Origin: an uncultured Phascolarctobacterium sp.
Lineage (GTDB): Bacteria; Bacillota; Negativicutes; Acidaminococcales; Acidaminococcaceae
Reading direction: 5' to 3'
Assembly (NCBI GenBank): GCA_945949475.1
Contig: CAMFET010000019.1
Coordinates: forward strand, 1-10,160
Length of the DNA stretch: 10,160 nt
Shown here: positions 1 to 7,110 of the stretch, one piece after another
How the letters are laid out: the number at the start of each line of letters is the position of its first letter
Position numbering within the stretch: position 1 is the first letter of the stretch
Position numbers and translations under genes: made by a program
The notes under the pieces: generated by a model
The model's database searches: none
Seen by the model: the letters and a program-made list of their open reading frames with translations, nothing else
Told to the model about the DNA's origin: nothing

Positions 1-13
1 CAGCCGCTTTTTG

Positions 14-22
14 TGTTATAAT
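14..22 (+). promoter_or_regulatory. Extended -10 promoter element upstream of lpxB
   Basis: The sequence TGTTATAAT fits the extended -10 form TGnTATAAT exactly. Transcription would start near base 29-31, leaving a leader of about 30 bases before lpxB. The matching -35 box would fall before base 1 and cannot be seen, but an extended -10 can work with a weak -35. It is the best promoter-like site I found in the window and sits where an operon promoter would be expected. That it is used is an inference. Confidence 0.55.
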
Positions 23-60
23 ATACTGTGAAGTAGTATAAGCTTTGATGAGGAGATATT

Positions 61-1197
61 ATGGCTAAAATTCTGATTTCCGCAGGAGAAGCCTCCGGGG
101 ATATTCATGCAGCGGCTGTAACGGCTGCTCTTAAGAAAATAGATAGTGCAATAGAGGTTTTTGGCATGGGCGGCGATGCTTTGCGCGCTGCCGGTGGCGA
201 GGTGCTTTTTGATATCAAGGACCATGGCGTGATGGGCTTTGTAGAGGTCATCAAAAAGCTGCCGGATTTATTTAAGCTGCGCAGCGATTTTGCTCGCGTT
301 ATGGACGAGCGCAAGCCCAATTGCTTAGTCGTGGTTGACTACCCCGGCTTTAATATGAAGCTGGCTAAGGTAGCGCACGATAAGGGCATTCCCGTAGTAT
401 CCTACATCGCTCCCTCCGCTTGGGCTTGGAATAAGGGCCGCGCCAAAAATGTCGCCAAAATCGTGGATAAGGTAGCCTGCATCTTTCCCTTTGAATATGA
501 TGTATATAAAGAGGCCGGTGCGCCGGTAGAATTTGTTGGTCATCCTCTGCTTGATATTGTAAAGCCTGCTTGGGAACGGACTGAAGCTGAAGCTTGGGTG
601 GGCAAGCATCCGGGGCATCCCTTGGTGTTGTTGATGCCGGGCAGCCGCTTGATGGAAATCGAAAAAATGCTGCCCAATTTGCTCGCAGGTGCCAAGCTGC
701 TTAAAAAGCAGCTCCCCGAGGTGCAGTTTGCTATGCCCAGGGCTGGTACCATTCCCTTAGAGCTTTTACAAAGCAAAATTAAAGCCTCCGGACTAGAAAT
801 TAAAATTACCGAAGGCCATAATTATGATTTGTTTAGCGTAGCCGATTTAGCTTTGGCTACCAGTGGCACGGTAACGCTGGAGGCGGCCTTGTGCGGTCTG
901 CCCAGTATCATTGTGTATCGTACCTCTGCCTTGAATGCTTTTATCGCCCGCAGGGTGATTAATATTCCTAACATTGGCTTGCCTAATATCGTAGCCGGTC
1001 GCCAAATCCTGCCCGAGCTGCTGCAGGAGGATTTTACGCCTGCCAATGTAGCAAAGACGGCCGTGGAGCTCTTAGCACCGGAGCGTCGCCCGCAATTGGA
1101 GGCTGATTTAGCCTTCATGAAAGCACGCCTAGGTGAACCAGGAGCCGTAAAGAGAGTTGCCCAACTAATTCTAAGAATAGCTGAGGAGAAAAAATGA
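61..1197 (+). CDS. lpxB: Lipid-A-disaccharide synthase LpxB
   Basis: A glycosyltransferase (family GT19) that joins UDP-2,3-diacylglucosamine to lipid X, releasing UDP and forming the beta-1,6 disaccharide of lipid A at the cytoplasmic face of the inner membrane. At 378 residues it is the usual family length. Visible marks are the N-terminal AGEASGD (residues 8-14), a GMGGDALRAAGGE segment soon after, an Asp in VVVDYPGF (D93), the SAWAWNKGRA region, PGSR with Arg196, and TSGTVTLEAALCGLP starting near residue 267, which is the nucleotide-sugar binding end. The ATG is well placed: AGGAG lies at 51-55, five bases upstream. It is the first gene of the run, and its stop overlaps the msbA start in an ATGA. 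In other bacteria lpxB usually follows lpxA or lpxI, but whatever lies upstream is outside the window. Product identity is secure. Confidence 0.97.
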   Translation: MAKILISAGEASGDIHAAAVTAALKKIDSAIEVFGMGGDALRAAGGEVLFDIKDHGVMGFVEVIKKLPDLFKLRSDFARVMDERKPNCLVVVDYPGFNMKLAKVAHDKGIPVVSYIAPSAWAWNKGRAKNVAKIVDKVACIFPFEYDVYKEAGAPVEFVGHPLLDIVKPAWERTEAEAWVGKHPGHPLVLLMPGSRLMEIEKMLPNLLAGAKLLKKQLPEVQFAMPRAGTIPLELLQSKIKASGLEIKITEGHNYDLFSVADLALATSGTVTLEAALCGLPSIIVYRTSALNAFIARRVINIPNIGLPNIVAGRQILPELLQEDFTPANVAKTAVELLAPERRPQLEADLAFMKARLGEPGAVKRVAQLILRIAEEKK

Positions 1198-2927
1198 ATT
1201 TATACTTTCGTGCGTTAAAATATGTTAAGCCCTATCTCTTCCGGGGCCTGTGTGCAGCCATCTGCACCGCTATCGCCGCTGGCGGTACGGCCTATCTGCC
1301 TTGGATTATCAAGGATATGGTGGACCAGGTGCTCAAGGAAAAGAATACCGAAATGCTCAATTACATTGTAATCAGCATTATCGTAGTCTTCATCATCCGC
1401 GGCATTGCCTTCTATGGTCAAAGCTATTTGATGAACTATGTGGGCCAACGTGTGATTATCGATATTCGCAAGGCTGTGTTCGAAAAGCTGCAGCGCTTAA
1501 GCCTAGATTTTTACGATAAGAATAAAACTGGCACCATTATGAGCTATGTAACCAATGACGTTAACGCTTTGCAATCGGCCATGGTTGAAAACGTAGTGGA
1601 AATGGTAACCGAAAGTGTAATCCTCATTGCTTCCATTGTGATGATGATTTATCTGGATTGGCGTTTATTTTTGGTAACCTTCAGCACCTTCCCCGTGGTA
1701 CTGCTCTTTATTGACCAATTTGGTAAGCGCATTCGTAAATCCGGCAGTCGTATTCAAGAAGCGACCGCCGATATTACCTCCGTGCTGCAGGAAACCGTTT
1801 CCTCGGCCCGCGTTATTAAATCCTTTGTACGCGAAGAATACGAAATTAATCGTTTTGATAAAGAAAATATGAACAACTTCCGTGCCAACATGAAGTATGC
1901 CCAGCTTTCGGCAACACTAACTCCTACCATTGAGTTCGTGGCGGCAGTGGGCGTAACCATCATCCTGTGGTACGGCGGCAACAGCGTTATCGATGGCACC
2001 ATTACAGCTGGTAGCTTGGTAGCGTTCTTAACCTATGCCGTAAATATTTCTAATCCTATTAAGCGTTTGAGCCGTGTTATTGGTAATATCCAAAGAGCCA
2101 TGGCAGCAGCTCAGCGTGTTTTTGATGTGCTCGATTTGCCCGAGTCCATCAAGAATTTGCCCGAAGCGAAAGTATTGCCCACTGTCAAGGGTCAGGTTAG
2201 CTTTAATAATGTTTCCTTTAGCTATAACCCTGGTGAACAGGTGCTTAATAATGTAAGCTTTAGCGTTAAGCCCGGCGAAATGATCGCCTTTGTGGGTCCC
2301 TCCGGCGCTGGTAAATCCACCGTGGCCAGCCTATTGCCGCGCTTCTATGATGTAACCGATGGCAGCATTACCATTGACGGCAACGATATCCGCCATGTCA
2401 CCTTGGACTCCCTGCGTGAGCAGGTAGGCATTGTGCCCCAGGAAACGGTGCTTTTTAATGGCAGCGTCTATGACAACATCCTCTATGGTCGTTTAGATGC
2501 GACTCAAGAGGAGGTTGAGGCTGCGGCTAAGGCTGCTAATGCCCACAATTTTATTATGGACCTGCCCAAGGGCTATCAAACGATGCTGGGCGACCGCGGC
2601 GTGAATATTTCCGGCGGTCAACGCCAACGTATTTCTATTGCCCGGGCAATACTCAAAAATCCGCAAATCCTCATTTTGGATGAGGCAACCTCCGCTTTGG
2701 ATACGGAAAGCGAGCGCGTAGTGCAAGAGGCTCTGGACCGGCTCATGATTGGCCGCACCTCCTTTGTTATCGCCCATCGTCTTTCTACTATAAAGAATGC
2801 TGATAAGATCATGGTTTTAGAAAAGGGTACTCTAGCCGAAATGGGTACGCACGAGGAGCTCATGGCTAAGGATGGCCTATATGCCCATCTCTATAAAATC
2901 CAGTATCGCAGCAAAGAGACTAATTAA
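1194..2927 (+). CDS. msbA: Lipid A export ABC transporter, permease/ATPase MsbA
   Basis: A half-transporter of 577 residues with a fused membrane domain and ATPase domain. It works as a homodimer and flips newly made lipid A-core from the inner to the outer leaflet of the inner membrane. The N-terminal half (about residues 15-300) has roughly six hydrophobic segments of the exporter type. The C-terminal half has Walker A GPSGAGKST (368-376), the Q-loop Gln416, the signature NISGGQRQR (471-479), Walker B ILILD followed by catalytic Glu497, and the switch His528. The start ATG overlaps the lpxB stop by four bases and has AGGAG at 1184-1188. The fold alone could be any MsbA/LmrA-type exporter; the place between lpxB and waaA-lpxK is what makes lipid A the likely cargo. 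All key ATPase residues are present. Confidence 0.93.
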   Translation: MNLYFRALKYVKPYLFRGLCAAICTAIAAGGTAYLPWIIKDMVDQVLKEKNTEMLNYIVISIIVVFIIRGIAFYGQSYLMNYVGQRVIIDIRKAVFEKLQRLSLDFYDKNKTGTIMSYVTNDVNALQSAMVENVVEMVTESVILIASIVMMIYLDWRLFLVTFSTFPVVLLFIDQFGKRIRKSGSRIQEATADITSVLQETVSSARVIKSFVREEYEINRFDKENMNNFRANMKYAQLSATLTPTIEFVAAVGVTIILWYGGNSVIDGTITAGSLVAFLTYAVNISNPIKRLSRVIGNIQRAMAAAQRVFDVLDLPESIKNLPEAKVLPTVKGQVSFNNVSFSYNPGEQVLNNVSFSVKPGEMIAFVGPSGAGKSTVASLLPRFYDVTDGSITIDGNDIRHVTLDSLREQVGIVPQETVLFNGSVYDNILYGRLDATQEEVEAAAKAANAHNFIMDLPKGYQTMLGDRGVNISGGQRQRISIARAILKNPQILILDEATSALDTESERVVQEALDRLMIGRTSFVIAHRLSTIKNADKIMVLEKGTLAEMGTHEELMAKDGLYAHLYKIQYRSKETN

Positions 2928-2946
2928 GGCGAAAAGAGGTTAATCC

Positions 2947-5481
2947 ATGTATATACTGTATAATATCCTTATCTTAATAGTGCTTTTGGTCTTTGTACTG
3001 CCCTATTACACCTATCGATTATTTACCGAAAAGGGCTTTGCCCTGCGTTTTAAGCAGCAGGTGTTTGGCAAAATAGATGATGCAGAAATTGCCAAGGTTA
3101 TGCGCAAGGACTGCATTTGGATTCATGGTGCTTCCGTGGGCGAAATTGTAGCCACCAGCCCTCTGGTCAAGCAAATTCGTAAGGCTATGCCCGAGCGCCC
3201 CGTGCTGGTCAGCGCCTTTACCGTAGGCGGCTACAATATGGCGAAGCAAATCATTCCCGAAGCCGATGCCATTATTTATTTCCCGTTGGATTTACCCTTT
3301 GTGGCTGAATCCTTGGTAAAGCGCATTCACCCGGGCGTATTTATGCCCGTAGAAACCGAGCTGTGGCCCAACTTTTTGCGTGCCATTCGCGAACGTCATA
3401 TCCCTGTCATGATGGTTAACGGTCGTATCTCCGAAAAATCCGTTAAAAATTATCGCTATCTGTATGGCATTTGGGATGATATGCTGAACACTGTGACTCG
3501 TTTTTGTATGCAGTCCAGCATCGATGCTGATTATATTGCCCATTTGGGTGCCGATAGACAGAAGATTTTTGTTACTGGTAACACTAAATTTGACCAAACC
3601 TATGCCGAGGTTACGGCTGAGGATTTAGCCAAATATCGCTTTGAGCTGGGCTTGAAGGACCATTATCCCATTATTGTGGCTGGCTCCACCCATCCCGGCG
3701 AAGAAAAAATTTTGCTGGAATCCTTTAAGGCTGTGCGGGAAAAGTATCCCCATGCCCGTTTGATTATTGCTCCGCGTAAAACTGCACGCTCTGAAGAAAT
3801 TGCCAAGCTGGCCAGTCATTATGGCTACGAAACAGGCTATCGCTCCAAGATGAAGGAGCTCGAGGGCGAGCGCAAGGAGTACCCCCTGCTCATTATCGAT
3901 ACTATTGGTGAATTGGGACGCATCTACGCTGTGGGCGACGTTGTCTATGTGGGCGGCTCCTTTAGCGGCACCGGCGGTCACAACGTGCTGGAGCCCGCTG
4001 CTCATGCCAAGCCTATTTTGGTAGGCCCCAGCATGCAAAACTTTAAGGATTCCTATGCGTTATTAAGTAAGGTTAAGGCTTGCAAAATGGTCGCTAACCA
4101 AAGCGAGCTCACCAGCGAAATGCTGGATATTATCAAGAATGACGAGCGTCGTGAGCAAATGGGCGCTGCTTCCCTACAGGTTATCAAGGAAAATCGCGGT
4201 GCCGATGTGCGCAGCATTCATTATCTCAAGGAATTGCTGGACTTAACAGCTGTTCCGGCCAAGGAATATTCTGTTTATCCCATCAACACCCGCAACCTTA
4301 CCGACGAGGGTGGCGGACGCTTGCGCCATGGTGACGCTGTTATCCAATACATTTATCGCATTGCCTATGGCCCCGATACTCCCTTCATGGGCTGGCTGCT
4401 GCTTGCCCTTTTGCGCGGCATGAGCTATTTGTACAAGTTTGGCGTGTGCTGCAAGCTCAATATGTATGAATCCGGTCTTTTGAAAAAAGAGAAGCTGGAT
4501 TGCTGCGTAATTTCCATTGGTAATATCACCGTTGGCGGCACCGGCAAAACCCCCACTGCGCAAAAGATGGCTGCGATTATCAAAGCCATGGGCTATCGCG
4601 TAGTTATCCTCAACCGTGGCTATCGCTCCCATTGGGGCAAGGAGCTGGGCGTTGTTTCGGATGGCAATAAGATTTTCATGACTGCCTATGAAGCAGGCGA
4701 CGAAGCTTATCTGATGGCGAAAACATTGCCCGGCATTCCCGTTATCATCGGCAAGAACCGTGCTGTAACCGGTCGCTATGCCGTAGAAAAAATGAATGCT
4801 GAGGTTATCATCATGGACGATGGCTACCAGCATTGGCAGCTGGAGCGCGATCTGGATGTAGTATTGGTCGACACCCTGAATATGTTCGGTAACGGCTGCG
4901 TGCTGCCGCGCGGCACCCTGCGCGAGCCCCTGCAAAACTTGGAGCGCGGTGATTTGTTCCTGCTCACTAAAACTGACCAAAGCAGCAAGCTGAGCCGTTT
5001 GCAGCTGCGTCAAACCATTGCTCAATATAACGATAAAGCTCCTGTCATCGAAAGTATTCACCATCCCAAGAACTTTGTCGAAATTGCTGATTGGTACAAG
5101 GGTATTTCCGAAAACTTTAAGGATTTGGAGGAGCTCAAGGGCAAGGATGTAATGGTTTTCTCTGCTATTGGTAACCCCTCTTCCTTTGAGCAAACATTAT
5201 CCAGCATCGGCCTCAATATTCTAGAAGCCGTGCGCTACCCCGACCATCATGATTATGGTATGCTGGAAATGCAATATATTAATGAACGTGCTAGCAGCCT
5301 TAAGGCTGTGGCCATGGTTGCCACTGCCAAGGACGCAGTTAAAATTCCCACCGAATTTATTTATTCTGCCCGTGAAATTCCGCTGTATATCCTGAATATG
5401 GATATTTGCATTACCGAGGGCATGGATAAGTTCCAAGAATATATTGATAACGCCATTAAGAAGGAGCTTGATAAAAAATGA
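2947..5481 (+). CDS. waaA-lpxK: Fused Kdo transferase (WaaA) and lipid A 4'-kinase (LpxK)
   Basis: One continuous 844-codon frame carrying two enzymes. Residues 1-436 are WaaA (KdtA, family GT30), which transfers Kdo from CMP-Kdo to lipid IVA. They have a membrane helix at about 1-22, HGASVGE with the presumed catalytic base Glu66, VETELWPN (135-142), AGSTHPGEE (245-253) and GGS...GGHN..E (336-349). Residues 437-458 look like a linker. Residues from about 460 to 844 are LpxK, which phosphorylates the 4' position of the tetraacyl disaccharide. They have an amphipathic or hydrophobic stretch at about 470-500, Walker A GNITVGGTGKTP (525-536), AGDE (583-586), DDGYQH (624-629) and PDHH (765-768). 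Motifs of both halves are intact, so both are probably active. LpxK normally acts just before WaaA, so the fusion joins consecutive steps with the later enzyme first. AGAGGT at 2935-2940 serves the ATG. The stop overlaps kdsB by four bases. Whether the protein is cut after synthesis cannot be told. The Kdo number added (one or two) cannot be predicted. Confidence 0.95.
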   Translation: MYILYNILILIVLLVFVLPYYTYRLFTEKGFALRFKQQVFGKIDDAEIAKVMRKDCIWIHGASVGEIVATSPLVKQIRKAMPERPVLVSAFTVGGYNMAKQIIPEADAIIYFPLDLPFVAESLVKRIHPGVFMPVETELWPNFLRAIRERHIPVMMVNGRISEKSVKNYRYLYGIWDDMLNTVTRFCMQSSIDADYIAHLGADRQKIFVTGNTKFDQTYAEVTAEDLAKYRFELGLKDHYPIIVAGSTHPGEEKILLESFKAVREKYPHARLIIAPRKTARSEEIAKLASHYGYETGYRSKMKELEGERKEYPLLIIDTIGELGRIYAVGDVVYVGGSFSGTGGHNVLEPAAHAKPILVGPSMQNFKDSYALLSKVKACKMVANQSELTSEMLDIIKNDERREQMGAASLQVIKENRGADVRSIHYLKELLDLTAVPAKEYSVYPINTRNLTDEGGGRLRHGDAVIQYIYRIAYGPDTPFMGWLLLALLRGMSYLYKFGVCCKLNMYESGLLKKEKLDCCVISIGNITVGGTGKTPTAQKMAAIIKAMGYRVVILNRGYRSHWGKELGVVSDGNKIFMTAYEAGDEAYLMAKTLPGIPVIIGKNRAVTGRYAVEKMNAEVIIMDDGYQHWQLERDLDVVLVDTLNMFGNGCVLPRGTLREPLQNLERGDLFLLTKTDQSSKLSRLQLRQTIAQYNDKAPVIESIHHPKNFVEIADWYKGISENFKDLEELKGKDVMVFSAIGNPSSFEQTLSSIGLNILEAVRYPDHHDYGMLEMQYINERASSLKAVAMVATAKDAVKIPTEFIYSAREIPLYILNMDICITEGMDKFQEYIDNAIKKELDKK

Positions 5482-6212
5482 AAGTACTGTGCGTAATTCC
5501 TGCTCGTTATGCTTCAACTCGTCTGCCGGGTAAGCCGTTGTCCCTGATTTGCGGCAAGCCCATGATTCAACGTGTATATGAGCGTGCCTGCCAAGCGCAG
5601 CTGCCCGATGAGGTAGTAGTTGCTACCGACAACGAGCTGGTGAAAAAGGCTGTGGAGGCCTGCGGTGGCAAGGCTATGATGACCTCTCCCGATCATCCCA
5701 GCGGCACCGACCGCTTGGCCGAGGTAGCTTTAAACTATCCTGATGTGGATGTTATCGTTAATGTGCAGGGTGACGAGCCCATGATTCCGCCCGAGGTTAT
5801 CGACCGTTTGGCAGCTGCCTTCACCGATGATGCAGAGCTGCAAATGGCAACCATGAAGGTGGCTATGGATGAAGCTGATTATAACAATCCGGCTGCTGTA
5901 AAGGTTGTAACCGATTTAAATGGCTACGCCCTGTATTTTTCGCGCAGCCTGATGCCCTATCCGCGCAATAAGCCGGAGGGCTACAAGGTTTATAAGCATG
6001 TAGGTATTTATGCATATCGTCGCAGCTTCCTGTTAAAATATGCTGCGCTCACTCCCACTCCGCTGGAGCGAGCCGAAAGTCTGGAGCAGCTGCGCGCCTT
6101 GGAAAATGGCTATAAAATTAAGGTCCTGGAAAGCGATTTTCAGGGCATTGGTGTGGACACCCCCGAGGATTTGGCAGCAGTAAATGAACTGTTTGCTAAA
6201 ATGAACAAATAG
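5478..6212 (+). CDS. kdsB: CMP-Kdo synthetase (3-deoxy-manno-octulosonate cytidylyltransferase)
   Basis: Activates Kdo with CTP to give CMP-Kdo and pyrophosphate in the cytoplasm, supplying the WaaA half encoded just upstream. It has 244 residues, near the usual 245-255. Seen directly: the nucleotide-binding IPARYASTRLPGKPL (7-21), VVATDN, the SGTDRLAE segment, QGDEP with Asp99 (97-101), HVGIYAYRR, and a C-terminal GVDTPEDL with Asp227; Asp99 and Asp227 are spaced like the Mg-binding aspartates of the family. The start overlaps the stop of waaA-lpxK in ATGA. The best ribosome site, AAGGAG at 5461-5466, is 11 bases away, slightly long, so translational coupling to the upstream gene may help. 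Identity is secure; a related CMP-sugar synthetase is unlikely given the motifs and neighbours. Confidence 0.96.
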   Translation: MKVLCVIPARYASTRLPGKPLSLICGKPMIQRVYERACQAQLPDEVVVATDNELVKKAVEACGGKAMMTSPDHPSGTDRLAEVALNYPDVDVIVNVQGDEPMIPPEVIDRLAAAFTDDAELQMATMKVAMDEADYNNPAAVKVVTDLNGYALYFSRSLMPYPRNKPEGYKVYKHVGIYAYRRSFLLKYAALTPTPLERAESLEQLRALENGYKIKVLESDFQGIGVDTPEDLAAVNELFAKMNK

Positions 6213-6216
6213 GAGG
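6211..6216 (+). promoter_or_regulatory. Strong ribosome binding site of kdsA
   Basis: AGGAGG, the full consensus core, sits five bases before the kdsA ATG and shares its first two bases with the TAG stop of kdsB. Ribosomes ending kdsB therefore finish on the kdsA loading site, which should favour coupled or strong translation of kdsA. Confidence 0.75.
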
Positions 6217-6221
6217 TTATT

Positions 6222-7040
6222 ATGCAAATCGTAAAAGTTGGCAATTATGAAGTTGGACAAGGTCACCCCTTGCTGCTGATGGCAGGCCCCTGCGTTTTGG
6301 AAGGCTATGAACGCAGCCTAAAAATTGGTCAGCGTACTAAGGCTATTTGCGAGGAGCTAGGCATTCCCTATGTCTTCAAGGCTTCCTTTGATAAGGCTAA
6401 TCGTTCCTCCTATGCTTCCTTCCGCGGCCCCGGCATCGAAGAAGGCCTGAAGCTTTTGGCACAAATCAAAGCGGATTTGGGTGTGCCCGTAGTTACCGAT
6501 ATTCACGAGCCCTGGCAGGCCGAAAAGGCTGCCGAGGTAGTCGATATTTTGCAAATCCCGGCCTTTTTGTGCCGTCAAACCGATTTGGTTTGGGCAGCAG
6601 CCAAGACCGGCAAAACCATAAATGTTAAAAAAGGTCAATTCCTAGCGCCCTGGGACATGAAAAATGTCATCAAAAAGGTGGAGGAAGCAGGCAATACTAA
6701 TTTAATGCTCACCGAGCGTGGCGCCAGCTTTGGCTACAACACCCTCGTGACCGATATGCGCGGCCTGGCCATTATGCGCGAGCTGGGCTATCCTGTAGTG
6801 ATGGATGCTACCCACAGCGTGCAAATTCCCGGCGGTCAAGGCACCTCCAGTGGCGGCCAAAGCCAATATGTGCCCCATATGGCACGCGCCGCAGCAGCAG
6901 TTGGCATTGATGCCCTGTTCCTCGAGGTACACGATAATCCGGCCGAAGCACTGAGCGACGGCCCCAACATGGTGCGCTTAGATAATCTTAAAAAGCTGCT
7001 CAGCGATGTGCTGGCCATTGATAAAATTGTGCGCGGTTAA
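6222..7040 (+). CDS. kdsA: Kdo-8-phosphate synthase KdsA, metal-dependent type
   Basis: Condenses phosphoenolpyruvate with arabinose 5-phosphate to Kdo 8-phosphate, the committed step of Kdo synthesis. The protein has 272 residues and covers the whole TIM-barrel family. Visible marks include MAGPCVLE near the start, KASFDKANRSS, GVPVVTDIHE, NVKKGQFLAPWDM, TERGASFGYN, DATHSVQ, GGQ, LEVHDNP and SDGPNM. The presumed metal ligands are Cys24, His198, Glu235 and Asp246. Their spacing (174, 37 and 11 residues) is the same as I recall for Cys11, His185, Glu222 and Asp233 of the Aquifex aeolicus enzyme. The E. coli type has Asn in place of the Cys and needs no metal. It follows kdsB by nine bases and is followed by the largest gap in the window. 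Its substrate comes from kdsD, the next gene. Confidence 0.96.
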   Translation: MQIVKVGNYEVGQGHPLLLMAGPCVLEGYERSLKIGQRTKAICEELGIPYVFKASFDKANRSSYASFRGPGIEEGLKLLAQIKADLGVPVVTDIHEPWQAEKAAEVVDILQIPAFLCRQTDLVWAAAKTGKTINVKKGQFLAPWDMKNVIKKVEEAGNTNLMLTERGASFGYNTLVTDMRGLAIMRELGYPVVMDATHSVQIPGGQGTSSGGQSQYVPHMARAAAAVGIDALFLEVHDNPAEALSDGPNMVRLDNLKKLLSDVLAIDKIVRG

Positions 7041-7056
7041 GCTATAGTACTATAGT
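7027..7056 (+). promoter_or_regulatory. Possible weak internal promoter before kdsD
   Basis: TTGTGC (7027-7032) and TATAGT (7051-7056) are 18 bases apart, a plausible -35/-10 pair with three and five matches to consensus respectively. The -10 candidate lies inside the 20-base palindrome, so a protein bound there would block it. The match is weak and AT-rich sequence gives such hits by chance; this is offered only because the gap before kdsD is the one place in the run where a second promoter fits. Confidence 0.2.
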
Positions 7057-7062
7057 ACTATA
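7043..7062 (+). repeat. Perfect 20-base palindrome made of TATAGTAC repeats
   Basis: The sequence TATAGTACTATAGTACTATA is its own reverse complement and also consists of two and a half tandem copies of TATAGTAC. In RNA it could fold as an 8-pair stem with a four-base loop, AU-rich and not followed by a run of U, so it is a poor intrinsic terminator. As DNA it could be an operator for a dimeric regulator. It starts two bases after the kdsA stop codon, in the only sizeable gap of the cluster. Its function is unknown. Confidence 0.8.
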
Positions 7063-7096
7063 TTAGCTAGTTCTTACATGTAGAGATACTTCAGAA

Positions 7097-7102
7097 AGGT
7101 GG
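7097..7102 (+). promoter_or_regulatory. Ribosome binding site that fixes the kdsD start
   Basis: AGGTGG, preceded by AA, lies eight bases before the ATG at 7111. A GTG in the same frame at 7099 overlaps this very site and has no purine-rich site of its own upstream. The ATG at 7111 is therefore the better start, and the frame's longer form beginning at GTG is probably not made. Confidence 0.7.
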
Positions 7103-7110
7103 CAGAGTTT

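Noticed and set aside
4243..5193. A 316-codon open frame on the - strand inside the LpxK half of waaA-lpxK
   Set aside because: It lies wholly opposite a gene with clear conserved motifs, has no recognisable domain in its translation, and is what codon bias on the + strand tends to leave open on the other strand.
7043..7067. The kdsA-kdsD palindrome as an intrinsic terminator
   Set aside because: The stem would be AU-rich and weak and no run of T follows it, and the same-strand pathway genes continue directly after.
7099..7110. GTG at 7099 as the kdsD start, adding four residues
   Set aside because: The GTG overlaps AGGTGG, which is a well-spaced ribosome site for the ATG at 7111, and no purine-rich site precedes the GTG.
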